64,000 nt of DNA, taken from the NCBI GenBank assembly GCA_963556695.1, contig CAUWAG010000007.1, positions 3,596,001-3,660,000 on the forward strand. Direction: 5' to 3'. Below the pieces are notes generated by a model that saw only the letters and a list, made by a program, of their open reading frames with translations, was not told where the DNA came from and ran no database searches. How positions within the stretch are numbered: the stretch's first letter is position 1; each line of letters begins with the position of its first letter. A program made the translations under genes and the position numbers. The DNA comes from Anthostomella pinea (Eukaryota; Ascomycota; Sordariomycetes; Xylariales; Xylariaceae). Positions 21,299 to 30,700 of this stretch are shown one piece after another.

Positions 21299-22869
21299 TG
21301 ACTGACAACAATGGTATCGGCATCTCTGGGATGAGTTGTATCTGTTGTGTCGATTTGCATTGTGGTGTCTTTGTTATTATTGCTAGGTGTTGACCCAGCT
21401 TGGTTTCTGCCTGCTTCGTTGAAGGCCTTGGATCTGGCTCTTTCTCCGGCTAGCCTTATTTCCTGGATTTGCTCCCATGTGTGCTTATGGATGGTACCTT
21501 TCACAACCTTGGGGCGGGCAGGGCATTTGTCGAAGTTGGCAGCATGAGGTCCTTTGCAGTTGACACACTTTGGGATTGGTTTTTCGCACTCTCCCTGGTG
21601 TACTGTGTTGGCGCAGTGTGCACATACTTGCTTTTCGCATCGGTAATTCCTACCATGGTATCTGAAGCAGCTTGCACACTGGTGAACCTTGGGGGTGTGT
21701 TGAATATGCCTTGAGGTCATTGAGTGGGCAAAAAGCGTGAATGGTTTCCTTGCTGCACTGGGCAGAGAGATTATCCATGTAGTTTCTGGATCAGAATCAA
21801 TCGTGTTCTTTGAGAGTATGCACCTCAGAGGTCTGTCGCCTGTTTGGGCTTCAACTTCATCGGCAATAACAGTGTCAGTAATATCGATTGTGAACCCTTC
21901 TGCACTGATGACCTTTCTTGGGCATCCATTGACCTTGTAATGATGCCAGACTGTGTGGGTCTCAATCTTTTGTGCCTTGAGAATGTCGGCAATTTCTTCT
22001 TGGAAAGCCAGAAGCTTAGCCTGAGTTGGCTTGTCCCTTGGGTGTAAGGTAAAACCAGAAGGACATCGTGTCACTTCTCTAAGCTCCTGAGGGTGGAGCT
22101 TAAGTCTTCTGTTCAGTGTAGACTTGATTCCATAAGGCTCTAGGTGGCTATTATCCATGCGGACAAAGACCCGGAGATCATCCTGCTTCTTCTTCAGTTG
22201 GTTGGCAGTGATAAGGGCGCCAGGCTGTGTTTTCTTTATGGTAGTGTTGACTGTCCATGGATGCTGTCGTTGGCCAGAGGAGACAGCTTGGGCGAAGGTC
22301 ATGGTGGGCTTCCCTATCCCTATCCCGCCAGGAGTGGTCTTTCTTTTGGGCAGATCTCGGGTTTCCAGCCACTCGTTCAGGCATTTGGAGAAGAAAGCGC
22401 TGAACTCCTTGGCATGAGAGTATAGTTCGGTTCCAGCTTTTTCCAGTGTCTTATCGACTGCTGCAGCACACTCTTGAAACATTGTCATCCTGGCTTCATA
22501 GAGATGCTTGTCTTTAGCCAGTATTTTGGCTACTTGGTCCTGGCACTTTGAGGAAGAGACCTTGTTCCCTGTATCGCCTCCAATGGCTTGGTCTGTAGAG
22601 ATTTCGTTTGATTGAGGTACTTCCATATCAATGATGCTGCTAGTATTAATATTTCGGGATTTTCCTTTCAGAGGGGAAACAATGGTGAAGTCAGCCTCAG
22701 AGACTTGTGACGGGCTGCTGTTGATGTCGTCGAGCAGTGCCTGGCGGAGCTTGCTTGGGGTTGCCGGGCCATATGTTCTTTTAGGGACCGGGGATTTGAG
22801 CACGCCGCCAGTAGTCGTCTTTGGGACGGCCACTGGCGTATTTGGGGGCCTATCGTGAAGGGGTGCCAT
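21292..22869 (-). CDS. LINE ORF1, gag-like nucleic-acid-binding protein
   Basis: 525 aa from the ATG at 22869, uninterrupted. The N-terminal third is Pro/Ser/Lys-rich and disordered; the middle is helical. The C-terminal region has three zinc-knuckle-like cysteine clusters: CASCFRYHGRNYRC, CAHCANTVHQGEC and CVNCKGPHAANFDKC. Such knuckles bind element RNA to form the ribonucleoprotein that carries the ORF2 enzyme to the target. The stop TAG overlaps the ORF2 start (ATGTTAG), suggesting reinitiation-coupled translation. Length is typical for Tad1-group ORF1. Confidence 0.88.
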   Translation of the reverse strand: MAPLHDRPPNTPVAVPKTTTGGVLKSPVPKRTYGPATPSKLRQALLDDINSSPSQVSEADFTIVSPLKGKSRNINTSSIIDMEVPQSNEISTDQAIGGDTGNKVSSSKCQDQVAKILAKDKHLYEARMTMFQECAAAVDKTLEKAGTELYSHAKEFSAFFSKCLNEWLETRDLPKRKTTPGGIGIGKPTMTFAQAVSSGQRQHPWTVNTTIKKTQPGALITANQLKKKQDDLRVFVRMDNSHLEPYGIKSTLNRRLKLHPQELREVTRCPSGFTLHPRDKPTQAKLLAFQEEIADILKAQKIETHTVWHHYKVNGCPRKVISAEGFTIDITDTVIADEVEAQTGDRPLRCILSKNTIDSDPETTWIISLPSAARKPFTLFAHSMTSRHIQHTPKVHQCASCFRYHGRNYRCEKQVCAHCANTVHQGECEKPIPKCVNCKGPHAANFDKCPARPKVVKGTIHKHTWEQIQEIRLAGERARSKAFNEAGRNQAGSTPSNNNKDTTMQIDTTDTTHPRDADTIVVSQC

Positions 22870-23782
22870 CCAGCTTGTGAGAAAAATTTTCTGCGCCTTG
22901 GCAAGGATAGTCAGGTACTGAAATAAATGCCTGTTTTAGTGCAGATATAGAGGTTGCGCCCTAACAGCGGGGCGCCAAGAAAAATAGTTGTTTTTGGTAA
23001 GAGTGTGTGCGGCCACCTTCTAATCGCGTGGTAATGTCATGTCGCGATACCCTGATGTGAGGTAGGTTTTGCCCTGTAGAATGATGAACAGCGGGACCAC
23101 CCAACCATCAGCATTGATAGCAGAGATTGCTGTAGACCATTCTCTGTTGCTTTGCTGAGCTTGTCTAGGCCTGTCACGTCTTTCAGTGCTTGTGACGACC
23201 ATGCCGGACCCACCAATACCCATCATAAACCCAGTCTCATTAAAGTTGTAAATGTCCGTGTCTTGAATACCATGTTTTGTAATTGCTGCTGTAAATTGGT
23301 GAAATCATGCGCGATACATGTCTGGATCTTTGTTTAAGACCCTTGAGTAGTCCATCTTACAATAAAAACACGTCTGGAGACCTGGTGTATGTTTAATGAA
23401 GTTTGCCGTCCAGTTCTTTCTGACACATCCAGCCCCACATGCTGCCAATAATTGATTTGTTATATCTTCAACATAAGTGTACCAGGGCAGAAATGCTCGC
23501 CCATCCAGGTCGAGTATGAAGGAGCAAATGACATTCTCTTCGGAAACTGTAAGTTTCAAAGAATTGGGCATGCTATCGCGTCATGATGGTCGGCCAGTGA
23601 TTCTTTGAGCTAGTATAGAGATTAATAGGTAGAAATTTTTAGCAAGCTTTCGAACAGAAATATGAGGATCTTATTTTTTAGCTTGGACAGCTAGCTGCAT
23701 GTCTGATTCATTATAATGCGGTGCCATTGTCGTGGGTGGAGGAATACTGATTGGAAGTTAAAAGTTTGAGAGGTTCATGAAA

Positions 23783-23825
23783 GTGTCCCACTCGCTTGTG
23801 TGTCCCGCTCGCTTGTGACCTACGT
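23783..23825 (-). repeat. Right TIR of the pogo-type element
   Basis: Inverted copy of the left TIR, ending GACCTACGT before the TA duplication. Confidence 0.92.
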
Positions 23826-23860
23826 TATAATTTTAAACCTTTTATTACTTTTATTATTAC

Positions 23861-24110
23861 TGTGAAGTTCAGGGGTTCGGATGGCGTCAGGATGGGATGG
23901 ATCTGGTTCGGTGTCTTGGTTATGGATCCATGGGGGATATCCCCACCTAAATACAGCTATTGGAGCCCTTTGATGGCCGTCTGCTTGACACCAGACAACA
24001 GACCTACCAGACAACAGACCTGCCAGACAACGCCCGAATGCTCCCCCTTTCACCCCCCATATAGCCTGCTGCCAGCTACAGCACACCTGATAGGCACCAA
24101 TATTCTCACA
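23861..24110 (-). repeat. Left (3') LTR of the gag-only element
   Basis: 250 bp, begins TGTGAAGTTCAGG and ends CAATATTCTCACA. Closely similar to the right LTR, with a small duplicated ACAACAGACCT stretch. Confidence 0.83.
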
Positions 24111-24661
24111 CACCCTCATGACTATCGGGTGTCAACAGCTGCCACGCCGCTCACCTTCATGGTGGTGAAGTGGCCTGCCTCTCCAGCCTCTAAAACAGCC
24201 AATCCACACAACAACGCCAGGAGACCAACAGAGCTCTGAAACGTTCAAAAACGCGATAAAAATCTGATCCGAACACGATACCATCGCTCAGCTAGGCAGG
24301 CGGTGTGTGCACACGCGTGCCAGAATCCAGCCCTGCCAGCAGAGCCTCCAACCAACGCGTCACCACCTCTAGCAGCCAGGTCATTGAATCGCTCGTTTTC
24401 TTCCTTTTCCTTTGTTTTTGGCGACCTCTCAGTCGATTGAGGACCTTTCACTTCCCTTTTCAAGCCATTTTGCTGACTCTGGTCATAGATACGGTACTGG
24501 ACCTCGCTCACTGCCTGCTGCGCCCAGCTACAGTACTCCACGAGTCATCCTTTTGCAGCATCATGATTGAATCCAGACCTGCTATCGCCGCGTAGCTAGC
24601 AGTCGTCTCCTTTCAGATCACACACCCTCATCACACCTTCTTCGCCATCTCGCTGGCGCCT

Positions 24662-25703
24662 TCAGAAGCAGCGGTTCGGGCCAGGGACGTCGGTAAGGTC
24701 TTCCAGTCCCACAGGAGGTTCAACCGTAGCAGCGTGGCTTTTGGTTCCTCGCTTGGTGTACTGCGTGCCCTTATCATCGCTTGTTCCAGCAGGGCATTCG
24801 TTCTTGTAGTGGCCGTGGTTGCCACACTTCCAACACTTGATCTTTGACTTGTCCTTCGGCTCCTTGCGATCCGCGTTGTGGGACGAGTCCTTCTCCTTGC
24901 TCGCTGCCTTGCCGTCGCCCTTCTTGTCGATACGGTCCCGAAATTCACTCACGAAGTCGTTTTGGAGAGCCTGGAGCGACATGCCCGTGCCGGAGGTGTA
25001 TCGAACGAAGGAGCGCTGCTGCTTCTCCCATGCCTTGGTCTTTTCTCGTGTGCCGGCAAGGAACAAGGCTCTCTGTTGCAACTGCATCACTGTGTTGCCC
25101 ACGTCACAGTTGCGAGCTACCAAGTTGTTGAAGTTGGTCACGTATCGAATAGGGCATCCTCCGGTATAGCTGCACTCTTGAAGATCATCCCACCGCAACA
25201 ACTTCTGCTCCTCTCCGCGTGCTTCATACTTCGTTTTGAAGCGCGCAACCATTTCGTCGCCCTTGTGCAGTCCTTGTACAAACCGCGCTGGTTCTTCTTC
25301 AATGGTAGACTGGATCATATTTCCGATTTTGACCAAGTCAAGCCTCGTCAGGGCCTTCATGTCACCAGTCCAGCCGATTCTTTAAGGCAGAGCTCAGAAC
25401 CGAACACCACAATCTCCAGTTGCTTGGTCCCTTCAAATGACGCTTTTCTGGCAGATTCCACTTGTATCCATGCCACTGGAGGGTTATAGCCGAAGCAAGA
25501 GCTTCCTCCTTGACTTCCTTCTTGGTGAACGGGTTGCTATTGCTGCCATTCAGCCTTGCTGGCTTCCTTGCCCTTGTACGCGTCGTCCTGGCGAGCCATC
25601 TGCTGCCTCAACATCTCGATCTCCATCTTCAAGAGCTCAACCTCACGCTGCGCGGCAGCGTCATCAACAAGCGTGCCTTCGCGCTAGGAGTCATTCGGAG
25701 CCA
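24662..25703 (-). pseudogene. Retrotransposon gag protein with CCHC knuckle, N-terminal part broken
   Basis: The 3' part, 25360-24662, is open (232 codons): a gag-like helical region ending in a zinc knuckle, CWKCGNHGHYKNEC, and a short tail. Upstream, from the ATG at 25703, the frame encodes a coiled segment (AAAQREVELLKMEIEMLRQQM) but has stop codons and frame changes before joining the open part. This suggests decay of an originally longer gag. Gag would package element RNA. No pol gene follows. Copia-like by the knuckle and layout, but this is not certain. Confidence 0.7.
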
Positions 25704-25905
25704 TCACAGAAGATCAGGAGGGTCGTCAGAGGGTTGTCAGAGGCTCAGAACGCTGTCAGAAGGCTCTGATCACTGCAGAAGGCTCTCATAGGGTCATCTG
25801 AACGTTCAGATCACTGCGAAAGGTCGCCAGGGCTCGCCAAAACGCTCCAATCCACCCCCAAAGCATTGAACAACCCCTATCCGATCGCTATCGGAGATGC
25901 TACCA

Positions 25906-26346
25906 TGTGAAGTTCAGGGGTTCAGATGGGGTCAGGATGGGATAGATCTGGTTCGGTGTCTTGGTTATGGATCCATGGGGGATATTCCCACCTAAATACA
26001 GCTGTGGAAGCCCTTTGATAGCCGTCTGCTTGACACCAGACAACAGACCTGCCAGACAACGCCCGAATGTTCCCCCTTTCACCCCTTTGGGGTCCCTATC
26101 TTTGAATACACGGATGTTGATTGATTCTATTGATTGTTCTGCTCTGCGTGCAGAGATTGATCATCTGTCTTCTTGGTGGGTCAGATGCCCTGTGCGTCTC
26201 TGCCCCACTGGAGATCTTCCGGTGTCTATCTCCGGCTCCCATTCAACACATTCTTGCTAGTATCTAACATATATTCACCCCTTTCACCCCCCACACAGCC
26301 TGCTTCTAGCTGCAGCACACACCTGATAGGCACCAATAATCTCACA
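25906..26346 (-). repeat. Right (5') LTR of the gag-only element, carrying an insertion
   Basis: Matches the left LTR except for about 190 extra bases at roughly 26090-26280, bounded by repeats of TTCACCCC. Confidence 0.8.
26090..26280. mobile_element. Short insertion within the right LTR, unclassified
   Basis: About 190 bp absent from the left LTR, bounded by TTCACCCC repeats that could be target duplications. No ORF and no clear TIR. Could be a small non-autonomous element. Confidence 0.4.
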
Positions 26347-26630
26347 CTTAATATAAAATAATAAGATAATAAAATCTGTTTTTAAATATAAAAAATAAAA
26401 TAAAATAGCATGTTGTAAGCGTTAAATAAAAAAGCAGGTTAAATGAATAAAAAAAGATTAAAAAACTCTTTAATCATAAAGCCGTTAATAAGTTTAAGTT
26501 TAAATATAATGAAATATAAATAAGTAACGGCCCATTTGAATAAAGTTTTTCTAAGAATACTTATAAAATTAAGGCATGTAAATATGACCAGCCGTCTAAC
26601 GTATAAGGCAAAAGGGTTCTATAGAGTTTA
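26347..26630. other. AT-rich gene-free DNA
   Basis: Long A/T runs and TA-rich sequence consistent with old RIP-mutated repeats. No readable gene. Confidence 0.6.
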
Positions 26631-27101
26631 TGTTCTGAGGTAAGTCAACACAAAGGACAATAGAGGCTTCTGTCAACTAGAAGACACTCAGATGCTGGGG
26701 CTTGGTCTGAACTGGGTTCACTGTGTAGTCGAGTCGTCAGGAGATTTCTTCCACCTTAGGGTTTGGCTAAGATGCTTAGATTGATCACTGAGGTAGAGAC
26801 TGTCTATCTATCTGGTTGGGAAATGTCTGTCCTTATAGATCCAATCTCTCCCTCACTGATTAGGTGGCTCACCCTGGATCACCGGTGATCCAAGGTGATC
26901 CTGCTCACTGGATCACCACGGTGATCCAGTGATTCAAATTCTTAGTCACGTGACCCAGGTTCTGCTGGTCACGTGATCTGCGTACCGTTGCTCCGTTGCT
27001 CCGATCTCTCCACTGATCAGCACCCCACTTACTGGTCAACCTGTTTCCAATCGTCTCCTCTTGGCCTGCTATCAGGCCGCACTGTTCATTGGTTCGTAAC
27101 A
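26631..27101. repeat. Non-AT-rich island, possible solo LTR with palindromes
   Basis: About 470 bp of balanced composition inside AT-rich DNA. Begins TGTTCTGAGG and ends GTTCGTAACA (TG...CA with TGTT/AACA ends). Contains the perfect 16-bp palindrome GGATCACCGGTGATCC, a second copy with a 2-nt spacer, and a CACGTGACC/GGTCACGTG inverted pair. No matching flank duplication, so the LTR call is tentative. Confidence 0.35.
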
Positions 27102-27395
27102 GTAACTAAAACACGAATATTAATTATATGTTTAAGAATAAAAGTCATTTTATTCTATTTTATAAAAAGTTTAGAAACGCGTGTTTAATATATAAATTTA
27201 CGTAAAAAACGCGCGAGCTTTTTTAAGCTATATATATATACCATTTTATAATCCTTTGTTTTATATTTATACCGTTTAGACTTTATTAATATTTTCGTTT
27301 TCAATATTAACTAAAGCACACGTATATTTTTTAAACTTTATTAAGCTACTTACGTTAAACTTACTGACGTTAATAACATTATAAACATAGGTTGT

Positions 27396-27618
27396 TGTGA
27401 CGGCTGTGGCGGCCTGCACAGACCTTCCCACATGACAAGTGGATACCTCCCAATAGGGGAAGGATCTGACCTGAGGATCCCCTTAAAGGGGCAACCTCCC
27501 ACTGTACCTATCTCTCTCTCTCTCTTCCTTTCCTCTCTAGTCTTGATATTCTCGTCAATAAAGTAATAGCTACTTGCTGCCGGCCATGTCCCAGCTCCTC
27601 AGTACGCTCGCCGTGACA
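27396..27618 (+). repeat. 5' LTR of the gypsy element
   Basis: 223 bp, TG...CA, with a CT-rich tract (TCTCTCTCTCTCTCTTCC) in the middle. Confidence 0.92.
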
Positions 27619-27786
27619 TAATATCAAGACTCCTCCATACCAGATCAGAAGCCTTGTCTTCAGATCACCATTGCAAGGAGTTTTGCCTCTAACAGTGACA
27701 GGTGCAGTGTCTCCGAACACCCACCTACCCCAAGACTTTATTATACACCTACCATTATCACTAATTCCATCCAACACACCGTGACG

Positions 27787-30700
27787 ATGAGTACCATTAT
27801 CATTCCAGAATATCAGGATAGTCCTGAAGGGACTGAAAGACCAGCCCAATCTACCCAAACATCCCACAACACCAATAACCATCCGCCAAAGAAAGAACCA
27901 AAGAAACAGAGAACCAAGGCACAAGGGGGCCAGAGCAAGCCAAACACGCGATCAAAGGCCGCTTTGACCCATAACAAATCTCCCTCAAACTCTTTATCGG
28001 CTCCATCTTCCTCCAGGACCACATTCCAGGACCCACAGACCCAGCCCATGGCACCAATCATGAGTGGTGATCTGGGCCGATCAGACGACCCCTTGCTCTT
28101 CAACCTGGATACGCTTACGGCAGAGCAGCTAGCCAGACTGCAAACCGAACTACACATCCGGATCCCGAGGTCTGAGCCACCAAGGCCCACAACAGAACGA
28201 CAGTCTGTGCATTTCAGCACACCACGAGAAGAATGAGCCTTTCCTTCCTTGGAAACAGGTTCTCCACACACAACGACCCCTAGGTGGGACTCCTCAGCTT
28301 CTATGGCATTAACCTCAAATGCCATGCGACATTTCATCAAGCTGGCAGACCCTGTAAAGCTGAGTGACGGTCAAAACCCAACCCTTGAACAGTGAAAGAA
28401 CAGTACCCAACGCAAGCTACGGACCAACTGGTGGCTCTTCCCTACAAAAGAATCAAAGTTTGATTGGTTTTATACACTAATAAAAGGTGATACAGTTATA
28501 GCATTGGAACCATTCATTTCTAAAGAGAACACCGAGTCACTTACTACCATTGAAGAGGTGTATGACCTTCTCCGGTCCTCTTACAGCAATCCCGATGCAG
28601 CTGCTCAAGCCAGGGATCAGCTCCATGATCTATGGATGGAACCAGCGCAAGACTTCTACTCCTTTTGTTCCACATGGGTTCTCTTAGCCAGCAAGGCAGG
28701 CCTGTCCCGGACAGAATGGAAGTATGAACTGAACCGAAAGCTGACACCACCCCTGAGGATACAAGTGATGGCTTCTTACCTTGACTCTAACGTTTCTTTC
28801 AACCAATTTCGGAACATCTGTTCTAGCAATGCTCAACAGCTTACAGAGATTGAACGGGTCAAGAAGCAGCGCCAAAGCTTCTTAAAAGCTTCCTCCCGCC
28901 ATACCATCACTGCGGCACCTGGACACCAACAGTTCATCAGAAGCCTACCAACCCAAGCTTTGTCTAACCAAGCGATTGACACTACCTTCCAACCAGCAAG
29001 AGCATCACCTGATCAGAAGACTCCCCGTCTCTCTGCAGTCCCTGAAAGGAAGCACATTCACCAATCACACACACCCCACCTAGGCCTCCAATGTACTATC
29101 AATCAACTGGCTCACCACTCCCTTGAAATTCCATCACTTCAATCAGACCTCACTGGCTTGATAGGCGGCAGTACCTTTGTGATGACTGCAACCATCCGGT
29201 GGAATGGAATTGCAGTGCGTGTAAAAGTTTTGATTGATACCGGAGCAGAGGTTTATCTTTTAGGCAGCCTTTCAATCATGAGACCCTTGGCTCAACGATG
29301 GGAACTCCCTCAAATACATTTTGATGAGCCTGCCACCCTGAATGGCTTTGGCAAGGGGCATTCACAGGTTGTCAACACAGCGGTTACAGCAAATTTCCAG
29401 ATTCAGGGAAGAACCTTCCGGGAAGCCCCTATCCTAGAAACAGAGTTTGGACCCAGCAAGAACTTTGACCTTATTGTTGGCAAGTGGTTTTTGGCTGTTT
29501 ACAACCTCTTACCAGACTGCCGGCGGAACCGCCTATATTTCCTACCAGAACTACCTTTCCTTACCAACTGGAAGACCGACATCACCAACCCAGCTCGCCA
29601 GTGGTTAAGACAACGGGCTATCAATCCTCAGGCCCAGCAAGACATGCTCCATAGGGATTCACAGTGGGAAGAGCAAGAGAAACGCCCACAGAAGATACTA
29701 CAACGCCCTCAAGTACTGGCTATATGGGCAAGAGACCATCATCAGTCCTTGCAGGCTATGAAAGACCAGCTAGCAGGACGGGACCACCCGGTATCCTTAC
29801 AAAAGACTTCGCTACGCCAGGTTGTTCATCCCAAGGTTAGCAAAGACGCAATAATGAACGTTCTGGGCGCGGATATCCACCTAGTCTCAGGAAGTACCTT
29901 CTTTAGACAGGCTAGTCACCGTCAGAAGGGGCAACATCAACGACATAGCTACGGAAATATGTTCTCCTTTTCAGTATATGAGCTTGATCAAGCTATTGAT
30001 TACTTTATTGATAAAGAGGACTTAGAGACTCAGCACCTGTTACGCAGCAGGCTTCCCCCAAAGGCACAAGATTTTATGGATGTGTTTTCTAAGACAGAAA
30101 GCAACGAGCTACCCCCTTTCCGCAAGGATATTGACCACAAGATCGAGCTCAAGCCAGGGGCTAAGACTCTTCGTCTGCACCCCTTATATAGCATGAAGGC
30201 CGACCACCTTATTGCCCTCAAGCAATATCTGACGGAACACTTGCGCAAGGAATGGATTGTTCCCAGTGGAGCAGAGTATGGGTCCCCTGTTCTCTTTGCC
30301 AAAAAGTCAAATAGAGGCTTGCATTTCTGTGTTGACTACCGCAAGCTCAATGCTCAGTCAAAAAAGGACCGCTACCCACTGCCATTAATCAGCAAAACTT
30401 TGGAACGTCTATCTAGCGCTAAGCTGTTCACCAAGCTGGATATCAGGGCGGCTTTCCACCGAATCCGCATGGATCCAGCCTCTGAAGATCTCACGACCTT
30501 CCGCACGCGCTTTGGTCAGTACAAGTATAAAGTGCTCCCTTTTGGACTTTGTAACGGCCCAAGTACCTTCCAGCGATATATCAACAAGGCCTTGTTCCCA
30601 TATCTGGATGAGTTCTGTATAGCCTATGTGGACGATATCCTGATCTTCTCTGCAGACCCATTGAAACACTGGGACCATGTCCGCAAGGTCCTCCAGAAGC

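Larger units (their letters stand above)
17398..23009 (-). mobile_element. Full-length Tad1-type LINE (non-LTR retrotransposon)
   Basis: 5612 bp inserted in the pogo transposase and bounded by an exact 12-bp target-site duplication CGGCCACCTTCT (17386-17397 and 23010-23021). 5' end at 23009; about 140 nt of 5' UTR; ORF1 at 22869; ORF2 starting at 21298; 3' UTR; and a tail of (AAAC)n type (GTTT on the plus strand) at 17398-17430 instead of poly(A). Two ORFs with zinc-knuckle gag, APE endonuclease, RT and RNase H match the Tad1 clade of fungal LINEs. Both ORFs are intact. Confidence 0.93.
16150..23727 (-). pseudogene. Pogo-type transposase, RIP-decayed and interrupted
   Basis: Minus-strand pieces in order: the ATG at 23727 opening MAPHYNESDMQLAVQAKK, a psq-type helix-turn-helix start that stops after 18 codons; 23571-23305; 23226-23020; then, beyond the LINE, about 17380-17021 with LLVLDSHKSHH and PLDISYFNPFKRAYG of the DDE catalytic core; and about 16200 with the zinc knuckle CGVCGNTSHNARTC. 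The first catalytic aspartate is read as Asn (NFNETGFMMG; DETGFMMG expected). Three conserved tryptophan positions around the insertion site are TAG: after LPRD, in SDNR-W, and in EIGLK-W. C-to-T at CpA on the other strand explains these changes. Not functional. Confidence 0.85.
16062..23825 (-). mobile_element. Pogo/Fot1-type (Tc1-mariner superfamily) transposon, split by a LINE
   Basis: 43-bp terminal inverted repeats at 16062-16104 and 23783-23825, one mismatch, flanked on both sides by the TA dinucleotide typical of this superfamily (16060-16061 and 23826-23827). Each TIR holds a near-perfect tandem duplication of ACAAGCGAGCGGGACAC. Removing the LINE (17398-23009) and one 12-bp target copy leaves about 2.14 kb, a usual length for Fot1/pogo elements. 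The transposase is on the minus strand and is degraded. Confidence 0.9.
23861..26346 (-). mobile_element. Gag-only LTR retrotransposon
   Basis: Direct LTRs 23861-24110 (250 bp) and 25906-26346 (441 bp, with a roughly 190-bp insertion), both TGTGAAGTTCAGG...CTCACA (TG...CA). The gag frame is on the minus strand, so the right LTR is the 5' one. The minus-strand sequence just inside it begins TGGTAGCATC, which could be the primer-binding site. The 1.8-kb interior has no protease, integrase or RT, making this a non-autonomous derivative. Flanks (ATTAC, CTTAA) show no clear duplication. The element lies 35 bp from the pogo end. Confidence 0.8.

Noticed and set aside
24305..24595. Plus-strand ORF inside the gag-only LTR element
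   Set aside because: No similarity to any retroelement protein; likely a shadow frame in the LTR interior.
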